A stretch of DNA of 7,597 nt from Akkermansiaceae bacterium (GTDB lineage: Bacteria; Verrucomicrobiota; Verrucomicrobiia; Verrucomicrobiales; Akkermansiaceae), in NCBI GenBank assembly GCA_025457805.1, contig JALOTR010000114.1, positions 1 to 7,597 of the forward strand, in the 5' to 3' direction. The position numbers were made by a program, and so were the translations under genes. Position 1 is the first letter of the stretch. Every line of letters starts with the position of its first letter. The notes below the pieces were generated by a model. It ran no database searches. It was given only the letters and a program-made list of their open reading frames with translations, and was not told where the DNA came from. Shown here piece after piece: positions 1 through 6,172 of the stretch.

Positions 1-131
1 CCCACGCCGAGGCCGATGCCGCTGCCGGAGGGGGTGGGTCCATCGGCCGTGAGCACGTAGAAGGACCTGCTGCCGCTGGCGCAACTGGCAAGCAGGAGAA
101 GGCCGGTGAGGAGTAAAAGGCGCTGGATCAT
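1..131 (-). CDS. pqiC: PqiC-like outer-membrane lipoprotein (ABC-type transport auxiliary lipoprotein family), partial
   Basis: Only the first 43 codons are in the window; the gene continues past the left edge. The protein starts MIQRLLLLTGLLLLASC, a lipoprotein signal peptide with lipobox L14-A15-S16-C17. Residue +2 after the cysteine is Ala, not Asp, which by the Lol sorting rule favours the outer membrane. The mature part begins with an aromatic-rich strand (SFYVLTADGP) and then GSGIGLGVG; both resemble the start of PqiC/YmbA (DUF330) lipoproteins, where this strand leads into the 'GIGLGPV' segment. In E. coli, PqiC sits in the outer membrane and docks the PqiB tunnel. The ATG lies 22 bases after the stop of the PqiB-like gene on the same strand, which fits the pqiA-pqiB-pqiC order. 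I see no clear Shine-Dalgarno sequence. The family call rests on a short N-terminus plus context, so the context carries much of the weight. Confidence 0.8.
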   Translation of the reverse strand, partial: MIQRLLLLTGLLLLASCASGSRSFYVLTADGPTPSGSGIGLGV

Positions 132-153
132 GGGTGGGTGCAAGGAAATGGAA

Positions 154-1833
154 TCAGCGTTTGTTGCGCGGAGCTTTGGGTTTGGGATTGCCAGAGGAAT
201 CGGGGCCGAAGAGGAGGGAATTCGGTTTTTCTTCGATGCTGGTGGAGAGGCTGTTGAAAGAGCGCAGGGCGGCGCGGAGTTCGTCCAGAGTGCGCAGCAG
301 ATCACCCTGCACGGCACCGTCCGGACCTACGCTGGCGACGGATTTTTCCAGCGCGGCAATCGATTTCCGGAGATCGGTGGGAAGTTCGCGAAATTGCGGG
401 TCCTGCAAAGTCTCGCGGGCGGCGGCGGAGGTGGCCTTGATGTCGGCAAGTGTCGTCCGGGCCTCGGCGATGGTGGTCTTGGCTTCCTCGGCGGCGGCGG
501 CGATGTCGGCCATGGTTTTCTCGATAGGCATGGCCTGGATCTTGTCGAGGATGGCGGTAACTTTCCCTTCGAGCTGGGCGAGGCCGGAGGAAACGGTGGG
601 AATGGTGGTGAATTCGCCGGATTTTCCGAGGGATGCTGTAGCGGCCTCCGGGTAATAATCGAGGTCCACGTAGAGCGCGCCGGTGATGAAATTGCCCTTG
701 AGTGCGGCACGGAGGCCTTTGGATACCGACTCCTTGATGAAATCAGCATCCGACGCGAGGACGATGCGGGCAGCGGCTCCCCGCATCATCGATGGGTCGA
801 TCTCGATGAGCACGGGGATGCGCGGATCGCCGATGGCCGGGACGAGATCGAAGGAAATATCCGCCACACGGCCGATCATGATGCCGCGGAACTCGACGGG
901 CGCGCCCTTGCTGAGGCCGCGCACGGTTTGGTCGTAGAGGAGGAGAAACTTGAGGGTGGGATTGAAGGAGGATTTCCGCGCGGCGTCCTCGTTGGCGTAG
1001 AGGGTGAAATTTTTGCCATCTGGAGCGGGTTCGCCTGCGGTATCGCCCACGGTCACGCCGAAGGACACACCGCCGGAAACCATTGCTTGGAAGGAAGGCG
1101 TGCGGACTTTGAAACCATCTGCGCCGGCGCTGATATCGATGCCGCTGGTGTTCCAGAAGCGGGTATTGGTGGTGACTAGGCGGGTGTATTCGTCGCGGAT
1201 GAAAGCGTTGTAAGTGACTTTGAGTCCATCCTTGTCGAGCGCGCGGCCTTCGATGCGGCCGACCTCGAATCCCCGATAATACACCGGCGCGCCGATGGTC
1301 AGTGAGCCCGCCTCATCCGCCGTGAGCACGACGCGCCGTCCGGGCACGCCGCTATTGGTGGCCGGCGGGGTTTCCCTGCCGCGGAAAAGCGTGTGGCGTT
1401 CGGAGCCGGCGGGACCGGGATCCAACTCGATGTAGGCGCCGGTGATGAGGGTTTCCGCGCCGGAGAACTCGGTGACGGACAATCGCGGCTTCACCACCCA
1501 GAAGCGGCTGCCGCGGCGGAGAAGATTTTGGGAGTCCGGGTCGAGTTCGAGATAAACGAGCACGGACTTGAGGTCTTCCGCCAATTTCACATCGCGCACC
1601 ACGCCGACTTTCACCGAGCGGCAGCGGACTTCGGTTTTTCCCGCAAAAATCCCATCTGCGGTATCGAAGCGGACGCGCGCCACGGGGCCTTGCGCGGCGA
1701 AGTTCCGGTAAATCATCCAGCCGCCAAGCAGCAGCGCCACGATGGGCACCACCCAGACGACGTTCCAGCGCTTGGCGCGTCGGAGTTCGGGCGTGGCTAC
1801 GGGGGGCGGGGTGGTTTCTTCGGAGTCGCTCAA
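154..1833 (-). CDS. pqiB: PqiB-like intermembrane lipid transport protein with three MCE (MlaD) domains
   Basis: 559 residues, close to E. coli PqiB (about 546). A short cytoplasmic tail (1-24) is followed by one membrane anchor (about 25-42, NVVWVVPIVALLLGGWMIY) and a periplasmic part. Three MCE repeats are visible: about 48-139 (GKTEVRCRSVKVGVV, FWVVKP, GAYIELDPG), 165-262 (GAPVYYRGFEVGRIE, RFWNTSGIDI) and 293-392 (GAPVEFRGIMIGRV, GALYVDLDYYP). The tail, about 415-535, is Ala/Glu/Lys-rich and helical with coiled-coil character, followed by EKPNSLLFG. In the family, MCE domains form hexameric rings and the C-terminal helices build a tunnel for lipids across the periplasm. The start codon is TTG at 1833-1831, overlapping the stop of the upstream PqiA-like gene (TTGA). 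The next in-frame Met is residue 40, inside the anchor, so TTG is the sensible start. The paralogue YebT/LetB has seven MCE domains, so PqiB is the better match. Confidence 0.93.
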   Translation of the reverse strand: MSDSEETTPPPVATPELRRAKRWNVVWVVPIVALLLGGWMIYRNFAAQGPVARVRFDTADGIFAGKTEVRCRSVKVGVVRDVKLAEDLKSVLVYLELDPDSQNLLRRGSRFWVVKPRLSVTEFSGAETLITGAYIELDPGPAGSERHTLFRGRETPPATNSGVPGRRVVLTADEAGSLTIGAPVYYRGFEVGRIEGRALDKDGLKVTYNAFIRDEYTRLVTTNTRFWNTSGIDISAGADGFKVRTPSFQAMVSGGVSFGVTVGDTAGEPAPDGKNFTLYANEDAARKSSFNPTLKFLLLYDQTVRGLSKGAPVEFRGIMIGRVADISFDLVPAIGDPRIPVLIEIDPSMMRGAAARIVLASDADFIKESVSKGLRAALKGNFITGALYVDLDYYPEAATASLGKSGEFTTIPTVSSGLAQLEGKVTAILDKIQAMPIEKTMADIAAAAEEAKTTIAEARTTLADIKATSAAARETLQDPQFRELPTDLRKSIAALEKSVASVGPDGAVQGDLLRTLDELRAALRSFNSLSTSIEEKPNSLLFGPDSSGNPKPKAPRNKR

Positions 1834-2486
1834 GTTTCAGGTGGGGTGGTGGGGTTGGCAGGGGTGGCGGATAGATCTTCCAGCCGGTCCCAGAGCATGC
1901 GCGGCTCAAAGCTCATCGCCGCAAACATGGTAAGCATGACTACGCCCGCAAATGCAAGCGCTCCCGGGCCGGGGGTGATGCTCATGTAGTTTCCCAACTG
2001 CACGAGGGAAACCAGGATGCCGACCACAAAGATATCGACCATCGACCAGCGGCCCAGCAATTCGGTGAACCAGTAAATTTTCCCCAACATGCCGGGCGAG
2101 GGGTTCACGCGGCCGGTGGCAGCGGCGCAGAGCCAGCTCAGAGCCACGATTTTCAGCAGCGGAATCAGGATGGAAGCGGCAAAAATCACCAACGCGATCG
2201 GATAGGCGCCGGTCTTCCAGAAGCGGATCATGCCGCCGATGATGGTGTTGTGGGTCACGTCGCCCAGTTCCACGACCGTCATGATCGGCAGCACGTGCGA
2301 GGGGATGTAGAGGGCGGCGGCCGCGGTCATGAGCGCCACGGTGTTTTGAATGCTCGCCGGCTTGCGCAAATGGAGATGCGTGCCGCAGCGCGGGCATTTC
2401 TCCACCGCCACGGGCGAAACCTTGCCGCAGGTGTGACAACCAGCGAGGCCATGATCGATGGCGCGCGGATAGCGGGGCGGGTTCAT
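1830..2486 (-). CDS. pqiA: PqiA-like inner-membrane protein, second copy (C-terminal-half equivalent)
   Basis: 218 residues from ATG at 2486, about half the length of E. coli PqiA (about 417), so it holds one PqiA domain instead of two. The N-terminus carries a rubredoxin-like zinc-ribbon pattern, C17-H-T-C20 and C31-P-R-C34. Four hydrophobic segments follow at about 48-70, 95-120, 147-167 and 174-193. The first contains YIPSHVLPIMTV, matching the family's Pro-rich 'P...LPI' segment; the third contains GRWSMVDIFVVGILVSLVQL, the family's W-M-x-[DE]-[IV]-F motif. It ends with LWDRLE and a short Pro/Thr tail. PqiA proteins sit in the inner membrane and partner PqiB; their exact role, possibly loading lipid into the tunnel, is less certain. 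An upstream in-frame Met at 2690 would add 68 residues without family resemblance and bury the start deep in the neighbour. The chosen ATG overlaps the preceding stop as ATGA, which supports it. Confidence 0.9.
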   Translation of the reverse strand: MNPPRYPRAIDHGLAGCHTCGKVSPVAVEKCPRCGTHLHLRKPASIQNTVALMTAAAALYIPSHVLPIMTVVELGDVTHNTIIGGMIRFWKTGAYPIALVIFAASILIPLLKIVALSWLCAAATGRVNPSPGMLGKIYWFTELLGRWSMVDIFVVGILVSLVQLGNYMSITPGPGALAFAGVVMLTMFAAMSFEPRMLWDRLEDLSATPANPTTPPET

Positions 2487-3148
2487 GATTTCGCCACCTC
2501 CAGGCGGTCCCACAATTCTTCCCGGTCGATGCCTGCCACGGCGGCTGCCATGCAAATCATCACGCCGCCAAAGGCCCAGAAGCCGATGCCGAAGTGCACG
2601 TCCGCCACTTTGGCCAGCTTCAGCAAACTCACCAACACCCCCAACAGGAAAACCTCCACCATGTTCCAGGGCTCGCAGCGATACATCCATTTCGCCACCT
2701 GCCCTGCGCCGGGTGCGTAGCGGCCGAGCATGAGCGGCGCGCAGACATACAGCATCCCGCCTGCGAGGACGAGGGGGGTGACTACGGTGAAAAGCAGGAT
2801 CGCCGATCCAAGGATGGGCGCATCTTCATGAAACAACGCGGTGGAAGCGCCCACCAAGGTCAGGTTCTTGCGCAGCGTCGCCGCGTCCATCGTCAGGAAG
2901 GGAAAAACGTGCACCAGCACCATCAGAAACAGCGCCGCCAGCGAAAATGCCGAGGCGCGCGCCAGCGAGGCGGGGCGGTTCTGATAGAGCACCGCGCCGC
3001 AGCGAACACAGTTGGCCGCCGTGCCTTCCTCCACCGGGGCAGAGACGTGCAGCGTGTCGCAAAAATGGCAGGCGGAATACCGCGGGCCGCCCCTTGGTTT
3101 CGGCCAGGAGAGCAGCGAGCGCCAGGTTTTGGAGAACCCCTTTTTCAT
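2483..3148 (-). CDS. pqiA: PqiA-like inner-membrane protein, first copy (N-terminal-half equivalent)
   Basis: 221 residues from ATG at 3148. Like its neighbour it is a single PqiA domain: zinc-ribbon cysteines C27-H-F-C30 and C47-V-R-C50, then four hydrophobic segments at about 66-86, 112-138, 160-180 and 184-206. The motif WNMVEVFLLGVLVSLLKL (161-178) matches the W-M-x-E-V-F motif of PqiA, and the end (ELWDRLE) mirrors the LWDRLE end of the second copy, showing the two are paralogues. The basic N-terminal tail (about 1-23) should be cytoplasmic. Both overlaps are 4-base ATGA junctions, with the FAH gene upstream and the second PqiA downstream, so all three are probably made from one transcript by coupled translation. 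An earlier Met at 3493 would add 115 residues of non-family sequence lying antiphase in the FAH gene, so it is rejected. Two half-size proteins would together replace the single two-domain PqiA of enterobacteria. Confidence 0.9.
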   Translation of the reverse strand: MKKGFSKTWRSLLSWPKPRGGPRYSACHFCDTLHVSAPVEEGTAANCVRCGAVLYQNRPASLARASAFSLAALFLMVLVHVFPFLTMDAATLRKNLTLVGASTALFHEDAPILGSAILLFTVVTPLVLAGGMLYVCAPLMLGRYAPGAGQVAKWMYRCEPWNMVEVFLLGVLVSLLKLAKVADVHFGIGFWAFGGVMICMAAAVAGIDREELWDRLEVAKS

Positions 3149-4005
3149 GCCTTGGCGGATGCGACCACGCGTTGGGCGAGTTCTCCCAGTCCTTCCACGC
3201 CGCACTCCACGAAATCGCCCGCCTGCAAATAGCGGGGAGGGGACATGCCCATGGCCACCCCGCCGGGCGTGCCGGTGGCGATGACGTCGCCGGGCAGCAA
3301 AGTCATGAAGCGGCTGATGTAGGAAACCAATTGCCGCACCGAAAACATCATGTCGCCCGTCCAACTGTTCTGGCGCAGCTCGCCATTCACCTTGCACCAG
3401 AGACGGAGTTTCTGCGGGTCCAGGACTTCGTCCGCCGTCGTCAACCAGGGGCCCATCGGCGCGAAGCTGTCCGCGCTCTTGCCCTTGGTCCACTGCCCGC
3501 CCATTTCCTTCTGGAAGGCCCTCTCGGAAAAATCACAGAAGGTCGAATAACCGGCCACGTAGTCCAGCGACTCGATCTCCTCCACATACGAAGCCGTGCG
3601 GCCGATCACCACCGCGAGTTCCACTTCGTAATCGAGCTTGGTGCCCCCGCGCGGGATCAGGACGTCGTCCGTCGGCCCGCTCCAGGCGCTGGTCGCCTTC
3701 ATGAACAAGGTGGGTTCCGTCGGGATGCCTTCACCAAGCTCCTTGGCATGGTCGAGATAGTTTTTTCCCACACAAACGAGCTTGGACGGGCGGTTGATGG
3801 GTGGCCCCAGCCGCACCCGGGGATCGATTTCAATCCCGTCCGGGCAACCATCCTCCACCCACTCCGCCAGGGCCTCCAGCCCTCCAGAGGCGAAAAATCC
3901 CTCGTCGTAATCGCTGAATTCGCCACTCGCATCCAAACGGCGACCATCCGGAAGCAGGATTCCCGGCTCCTCGCGCCCTTCGTCTCCGAATCGAATGAGT
4001 TTCAT
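3145..4005 (-). CDS. Fumarylacetoacetate hydrolase (FAH) family protein
   Basis: 286 residues, usual for single-domain FAH-family enzymes with a short N-terminal domain (about 1-70). The catalytic fold is clear: KLVCVGKNYLDHAKE (75-89, with H86), LDYEVELAVVIG with metal ligands E127 and E129, GYSTFCDFSER with the third ligand D158, then GKSADSFAPMGPWL with the conserved K176, and TGTPGGV (244-250). E-x-E...D coordinates Mg2+ or Mn2+ in this family. Members cleave or hydrolyse C-C bonds, decarboxylate, or hydrate: fumarylacetoacetate, acylpyruvates, oxaloacetate, 2,4-diketo-3-deoxysugar acids, homoprotocatechuate products. The layout is like the group often labelled ureidoglycolate lyase or 2,4-diketo-3-deoxy-L-fuconate hydrolase, but substrate cannot be read from sequence and those labels are unreliable. 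It should be cytosolic; no signal peptide is seen. It is the first gene of the leftward operon and overlaps the PqiA-like gene by ATGA. No strong Shine-Dalgarno precedes the ATG. Confidence 0.92.
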   Translation of the reverse strand: MKLIRFGDEGREEPGILLPDGRRLDASGEFSDYDEGFFASGGLEALAEWVEDGCPDGIEIDPRVRLGPPINRPSKLVCVGKNYLDHAKELGEGIPTEPTLFMKATSAWSGPTDDVLIPRGGTKLDYEVELAVVIGRTASYVEEIESLDYVAGYSTFCDFSERAFQKEMGGQWTKGKSADSFAPMGPWLTTADEVLDPQKLRLWCKVNGELRQNSWTGDMMFSVRQLVSYISRFMTLLPGDVIATGTPGGVAMGMSPPRYLQAGDFVECGVEGLGELAQRVVASAKA

Positions 4006-4273
4006 GAGAGGAGCCTAGCTGAAATCCGGGCCTGCCGAAATGTGAAAATCCTGAAATGAACAAGCACCGGGCCGGCGTGGGCCATCGCGGGCAAAAAAGA
4101 AGCGGCCCGACCGATCATCCCACCGGGAAAAACCCAATAACCCGGGAGGCATCTCAGTCGGACCGCCTTGTCTTGCGACGCGCGGGAGATACACCGATCC
4201 CGGAGGGGCTGCAAGCAAATTCGACGAAAAAGTTCAAGAAATTTGTGCGATGAAATAAGCATCCGTTCCTTCG

Positions 4274-4286
4274 GGCCTGGCAGGCC
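4274..4286. repeat. Short perfect dyad, possible operator
   Basis: GGCCTG and CAGGCC flank a single central G, a perfect 6-1-6 inverted repeat in the middle of the divergent intergenic region, about 117 bases upstream of urtB and 269 bases upstream of the FAH gene. It could be a binding site for a dimeric regulator. Six-base GC arms arise easily by chance in GC-rich DNA, and no T-run follows, so it is not a typical intrinsic terminator. Confidence 0.25.
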
Positions 4287-4364
4287 GCTCCGGATGGGGC
4301 CCATGACTTCAGCCCGATCGCTGGGATGAGCCCGGATGAACTCTCCGCGTATCGTGCGATTCCT

Positions 4365-4370
4365 TACAAT
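4365..4370 (+). promoter_or_regulatory. Possible -10 element for the urt operon
   Basis: TACAAT matches the sigma-70 -10 consensus at five of six positions and lies 32 bases before the urtB ATG, on the correct strand. The hexamer 17 bases upstream (TCTCCG) is a poor -35 and there is no TG extension, so an activator would be needed or the match is accidental. The urtB leader would be only about 25 bases long. Confidence 0.25.
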
Positions 4371-4402
4371 GGCACAGTGAGTGCTTTCCGGGCCACTCCG
4401 CC

Positions 4403-6169
4403 ATGATTTACCTCCCCATCCGCCTGCCGGTCATGCGCTCCTGCATCGGACTTATCACATTACTGGCAATTGTTTTGTTAACTTCGCCTTCCCTCGTTCG
4501 TGCCCAGGACGCCACAGCTCCGGCGGCAATTTCCGGAACCGTGAGAGAGATCATTGCGGCTGCTGTAGTGGCCGAACCTGCGGATCAGAAACAAATCATC
4601 AGTAATTTCAAAACGAACCCATCGCCTGAAGTGGTCGGGTGGTTGGACAAATGGAAAGAAGGCGTGATCTTCATCCATGAAGCGGAGGATGGCACCGCCA
4701 CCGCCGTTCTGCTGGATGGCAGTGCCGCTGCAGATGGTTCTTTTGCCACAGTGAAGCTTTCAGATGGCAGCCCGATGCTTGCCGCGAATGGATCGCCCGT
4801 ACGCATCAACCCGAAGGAAGTGGATTTCGCAGATACCAATTCCGGCCTCCGCCGCGCCATGAAGGAAGTCACCGATCTCGCGGCCCTCGCGGACCCGGAT
4901 CCAGCCAAGCGCATCCGCGCTATTCAGGACTCATCCATCGGCCAAAAAGTGGAGAAACTTCCCTCATTGGAGGCGCTGAAGGCGATGGAGAAGAACCCCG
5001 AAGCCCTCCGTGCGCTGGATGTGGCCATTTCCATCATCAAACTCAAGTCACCCACCCGCGAGGAACGCATCAAGGCATGCAACGATCTCGCCAAGATCAA
5101 GCCACTCTCGGCACGGGATATCATCAAGTCCGTCCTCACCGAGGCTGAAGCGGCGAAGGATCGGGAACTCATCGCTGCGGCCAGCAATGCGCTTGCCGCC
5201 ATCGATTCCCATATCTCCACCATCAACGCCTTCGGCACCGCCTTCCGCGGCCTTTCCCTTGGCAGCGTGCTGCTGGTGGTTGCCATCGGTCTTGCCATCA
5301 CCTTCGGACTGATGGGCATCATCAACATGGCCCACGGCGAACTGATCGCCATCGGCGCTTACACCACTTATGTCATCCAGAACCTGTTTGTCGCGGGCTT
5401 GAATCTTTCCCCCTTCGGCAAGTCGCTCTCGATTCCCGGACTCAATCTGGAATCCGGCGCGAATCTTTACTTCATCGTCGCTCTCCCCGCCTCCTTCCTC
5501 GTGGCCGCGCTGGTGGGCTTGGTGCTTGAGCGTTCCGTCATCCGTTTCCTCTATCGCCGCCCCTTGGAATCCCTGCTCGCCACCTGGGGCATTTCGCTGG
5601 TGCTCCAGCAATTGATGAAATTCATCTTCGGAGCCAACAACGTGCAGGTCTCGAGCCCCTCCTGGTTGTCCGGAAACTGGACCGTCAATGACATCGTCTT
5701 CGGATGGAACCGGGTCTTCGTCATTGGTTTCGCAGTTCTCATCATCGTCGTCACATGGCTCGTGCTGAACAAGACCTCGCTCGGTCTGTTGATCCGCGCG
5801 GTCATGCAAAACCGCAACATGGCCGCCTGCATGGGCATCCGCACCGAGCGGGTAAACATGATGACCTTCGCCTTCGGTTGCGGCCTCGCCGGGCTGGCAG
5901 GTGCATTCCTTTCACAGATCGGAAATGTGGGTCCCTTCCTTGGTCAAACCTACATCGTGGATTCATTCATGACCGTGGTCGTCGGTGGGGTTGGGAACAT
6001 CCTTGGTACGGTCATCAGCGCGCTCGGCATCGGCATGACCGATCAGGCGCTGCAGCAATATCTCGGCAATCCTGTCATTGGAAAAATCCTCGTGCTGGGT
6101 GCCATCATCCTGTTCCTGCAATGGCGTCCCGCCGGTCTGTTTGTCACGCGTTCCCGCAGTCTTGATTGA
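4403..6169 (+). CDS. urtB: Urea ABC transporter permease UrtB with long N-terminal domain
   Basis: 588 residues in two parts. Residues 11-34 form a signal peptide (RSCIGLITLLAIVLLTS, likely cut after VRA34), followed by a soluble, probably periplasmic, region to about 280 rich in short helices (DLAALADPDPAKRIRAIQD, 158-176), typical of the long UrtB form seen in many proteobacteria; cyanobacterial UrtB lacks it. From about 281 comes a LivH-like permease: GLAITFGLMGIINMAHGE (296-313) is a strong UrtB/LivH signature, then LLIRAVMQNRNMAACMGI (462-479), the loop expected to touch the ATPase, VVVGGVGNILGT (525-536) and QWRPAGLF (573-580). With UrtC it forms the membrane channel importing urea or short amides. 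Start is uncertain: ATG 4403 or ATG 4433 (M11), the latter giving a neater signal peptide; neither has a clear Shine-Dalgarno. It is followed three bases later by urtC. A branched-chain amino acid permease is less likely because of the N-terminal domain. Confidence 0.92.
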   Translation: MIYLPIRLPVMRSCIGLITLLAIVLLTSPSLVRAQDATAPAAISGTVREIIAAAVVAEPADQKQIISNFKTNPSPEVVGWLDKWKEGVIFIHEAEDGTATAVLLDGSAAADGSFATVKLSDGSPMLAANGSPVRINPKEVDFADTNSGLRRAMKEVTDLAALADPDPAKRIRAIQDSSIGQKVEKLPSLEALKAMEKNPEALRALDVAISIIKLKSPTREERIKACNDLAKIKPLSARDIIKSVLTEAEAAKDRELIAAASNALAAIDSHISTINAFGTAFRGLSLGSVLLVVAIGLAITFGLMGIINMAHGELIAIGAYTTYVIQNLFVAGLNLSPFGKSLSIPGLNLESGANLYFIVALPASFLVAALVGLVLERSVIRFLYRRPLESLLATWGISLVLQQLMKFIFGANNVQVSSPSWLSGNWTVNDIVFGWNRVFVIGFAVLIIVVTWLVLNKTSLGLLIRAVMQNRNMAACMGIRTERVNMMTFAFGCGLAGLAGAFLSQIGNVGPFLGQTYIVDSFMTVVVGGVGNILGTVISALGIGMTDQALQQYLGNPVIGKILVLGAIILFLQWRPAGLFVTRSRSLD

Positions 6170-6172
6170 GTC

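Larger units (their letters stand above)
4006..4402. other. Divergent intergenic region between the FAH/pqi and urt operons
   Basis: This 397-base stretch separates two operons transcribed away from each other, so it must hold the promoters of both unless one is expressed from elsewhere. I see no convincing gene in it. The open frames inside (for example 65 codons at 4056-4253 on plus) have no recognisable domain and no clear ribosome site. There is no tRNA-like arm or riboswitch I can name. It contains a 13-base perfect dyad (4274-4286), an interrupted inverted repeat CAAATT/AATTTG (4216-4221 and 4240-4245) in a locally A/T-rich patch, a CCGGG/CCCGG pair (4123-4127 and 4141-4145) and one TACAAT hexamer (4365-4370). 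urtA, expected upstream of urtB, is absent. Confidence 0.8.

Noticed and set aside
106..1179. A 357-codon open frame on the plus strand lying antisense to pqiB
   Set aside because: Its translation is Gly/Ala/Glu-rich low-complexity sequence without any family motif. It is the expected mirror of a GC-rich coding frame, and the minus-strand frame encodes clear MCE domains.
2947..4059. A 370-codon plus-strand frame across the first pqiA and the FAH gene
   Set aside because: It is Arg/His/Ala-rich with no recognisable fold, and it crosses two well-supported genes on the other strand.
4123..4145. CCGGG/CCCGG hairpin considered as an intrinsic terminator
   Set aside because: The arms are five bases with a 13-base loop and no T-run follows on either strand. 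No gene ends here either, since both flanking genes point away.
4140..4230. Possible tRNA or small structured RNA in the intergenic region
   Set aside because: I found no T-arm GTTCGANNC pattern, no acceptor stem pairing and no riboswitch core I could recognise.
4056..4253. A 65-codon plus-strand frame inside the intergenic region, as a possible small protein gene
   Set aside because: It is basic and of low hydrophobicity, has no known motif and no convincing ribosome site, and its length is unremarkable for GC-rich DNA.
5048..5809. A 253-codon open frame on the minus strand lying antisense to urtB
   Set aside because: Its product is rich in Asp, Gly, His and Gln with no domain, while the plus frame holds conserved permease motifs; it is a shadow frame.
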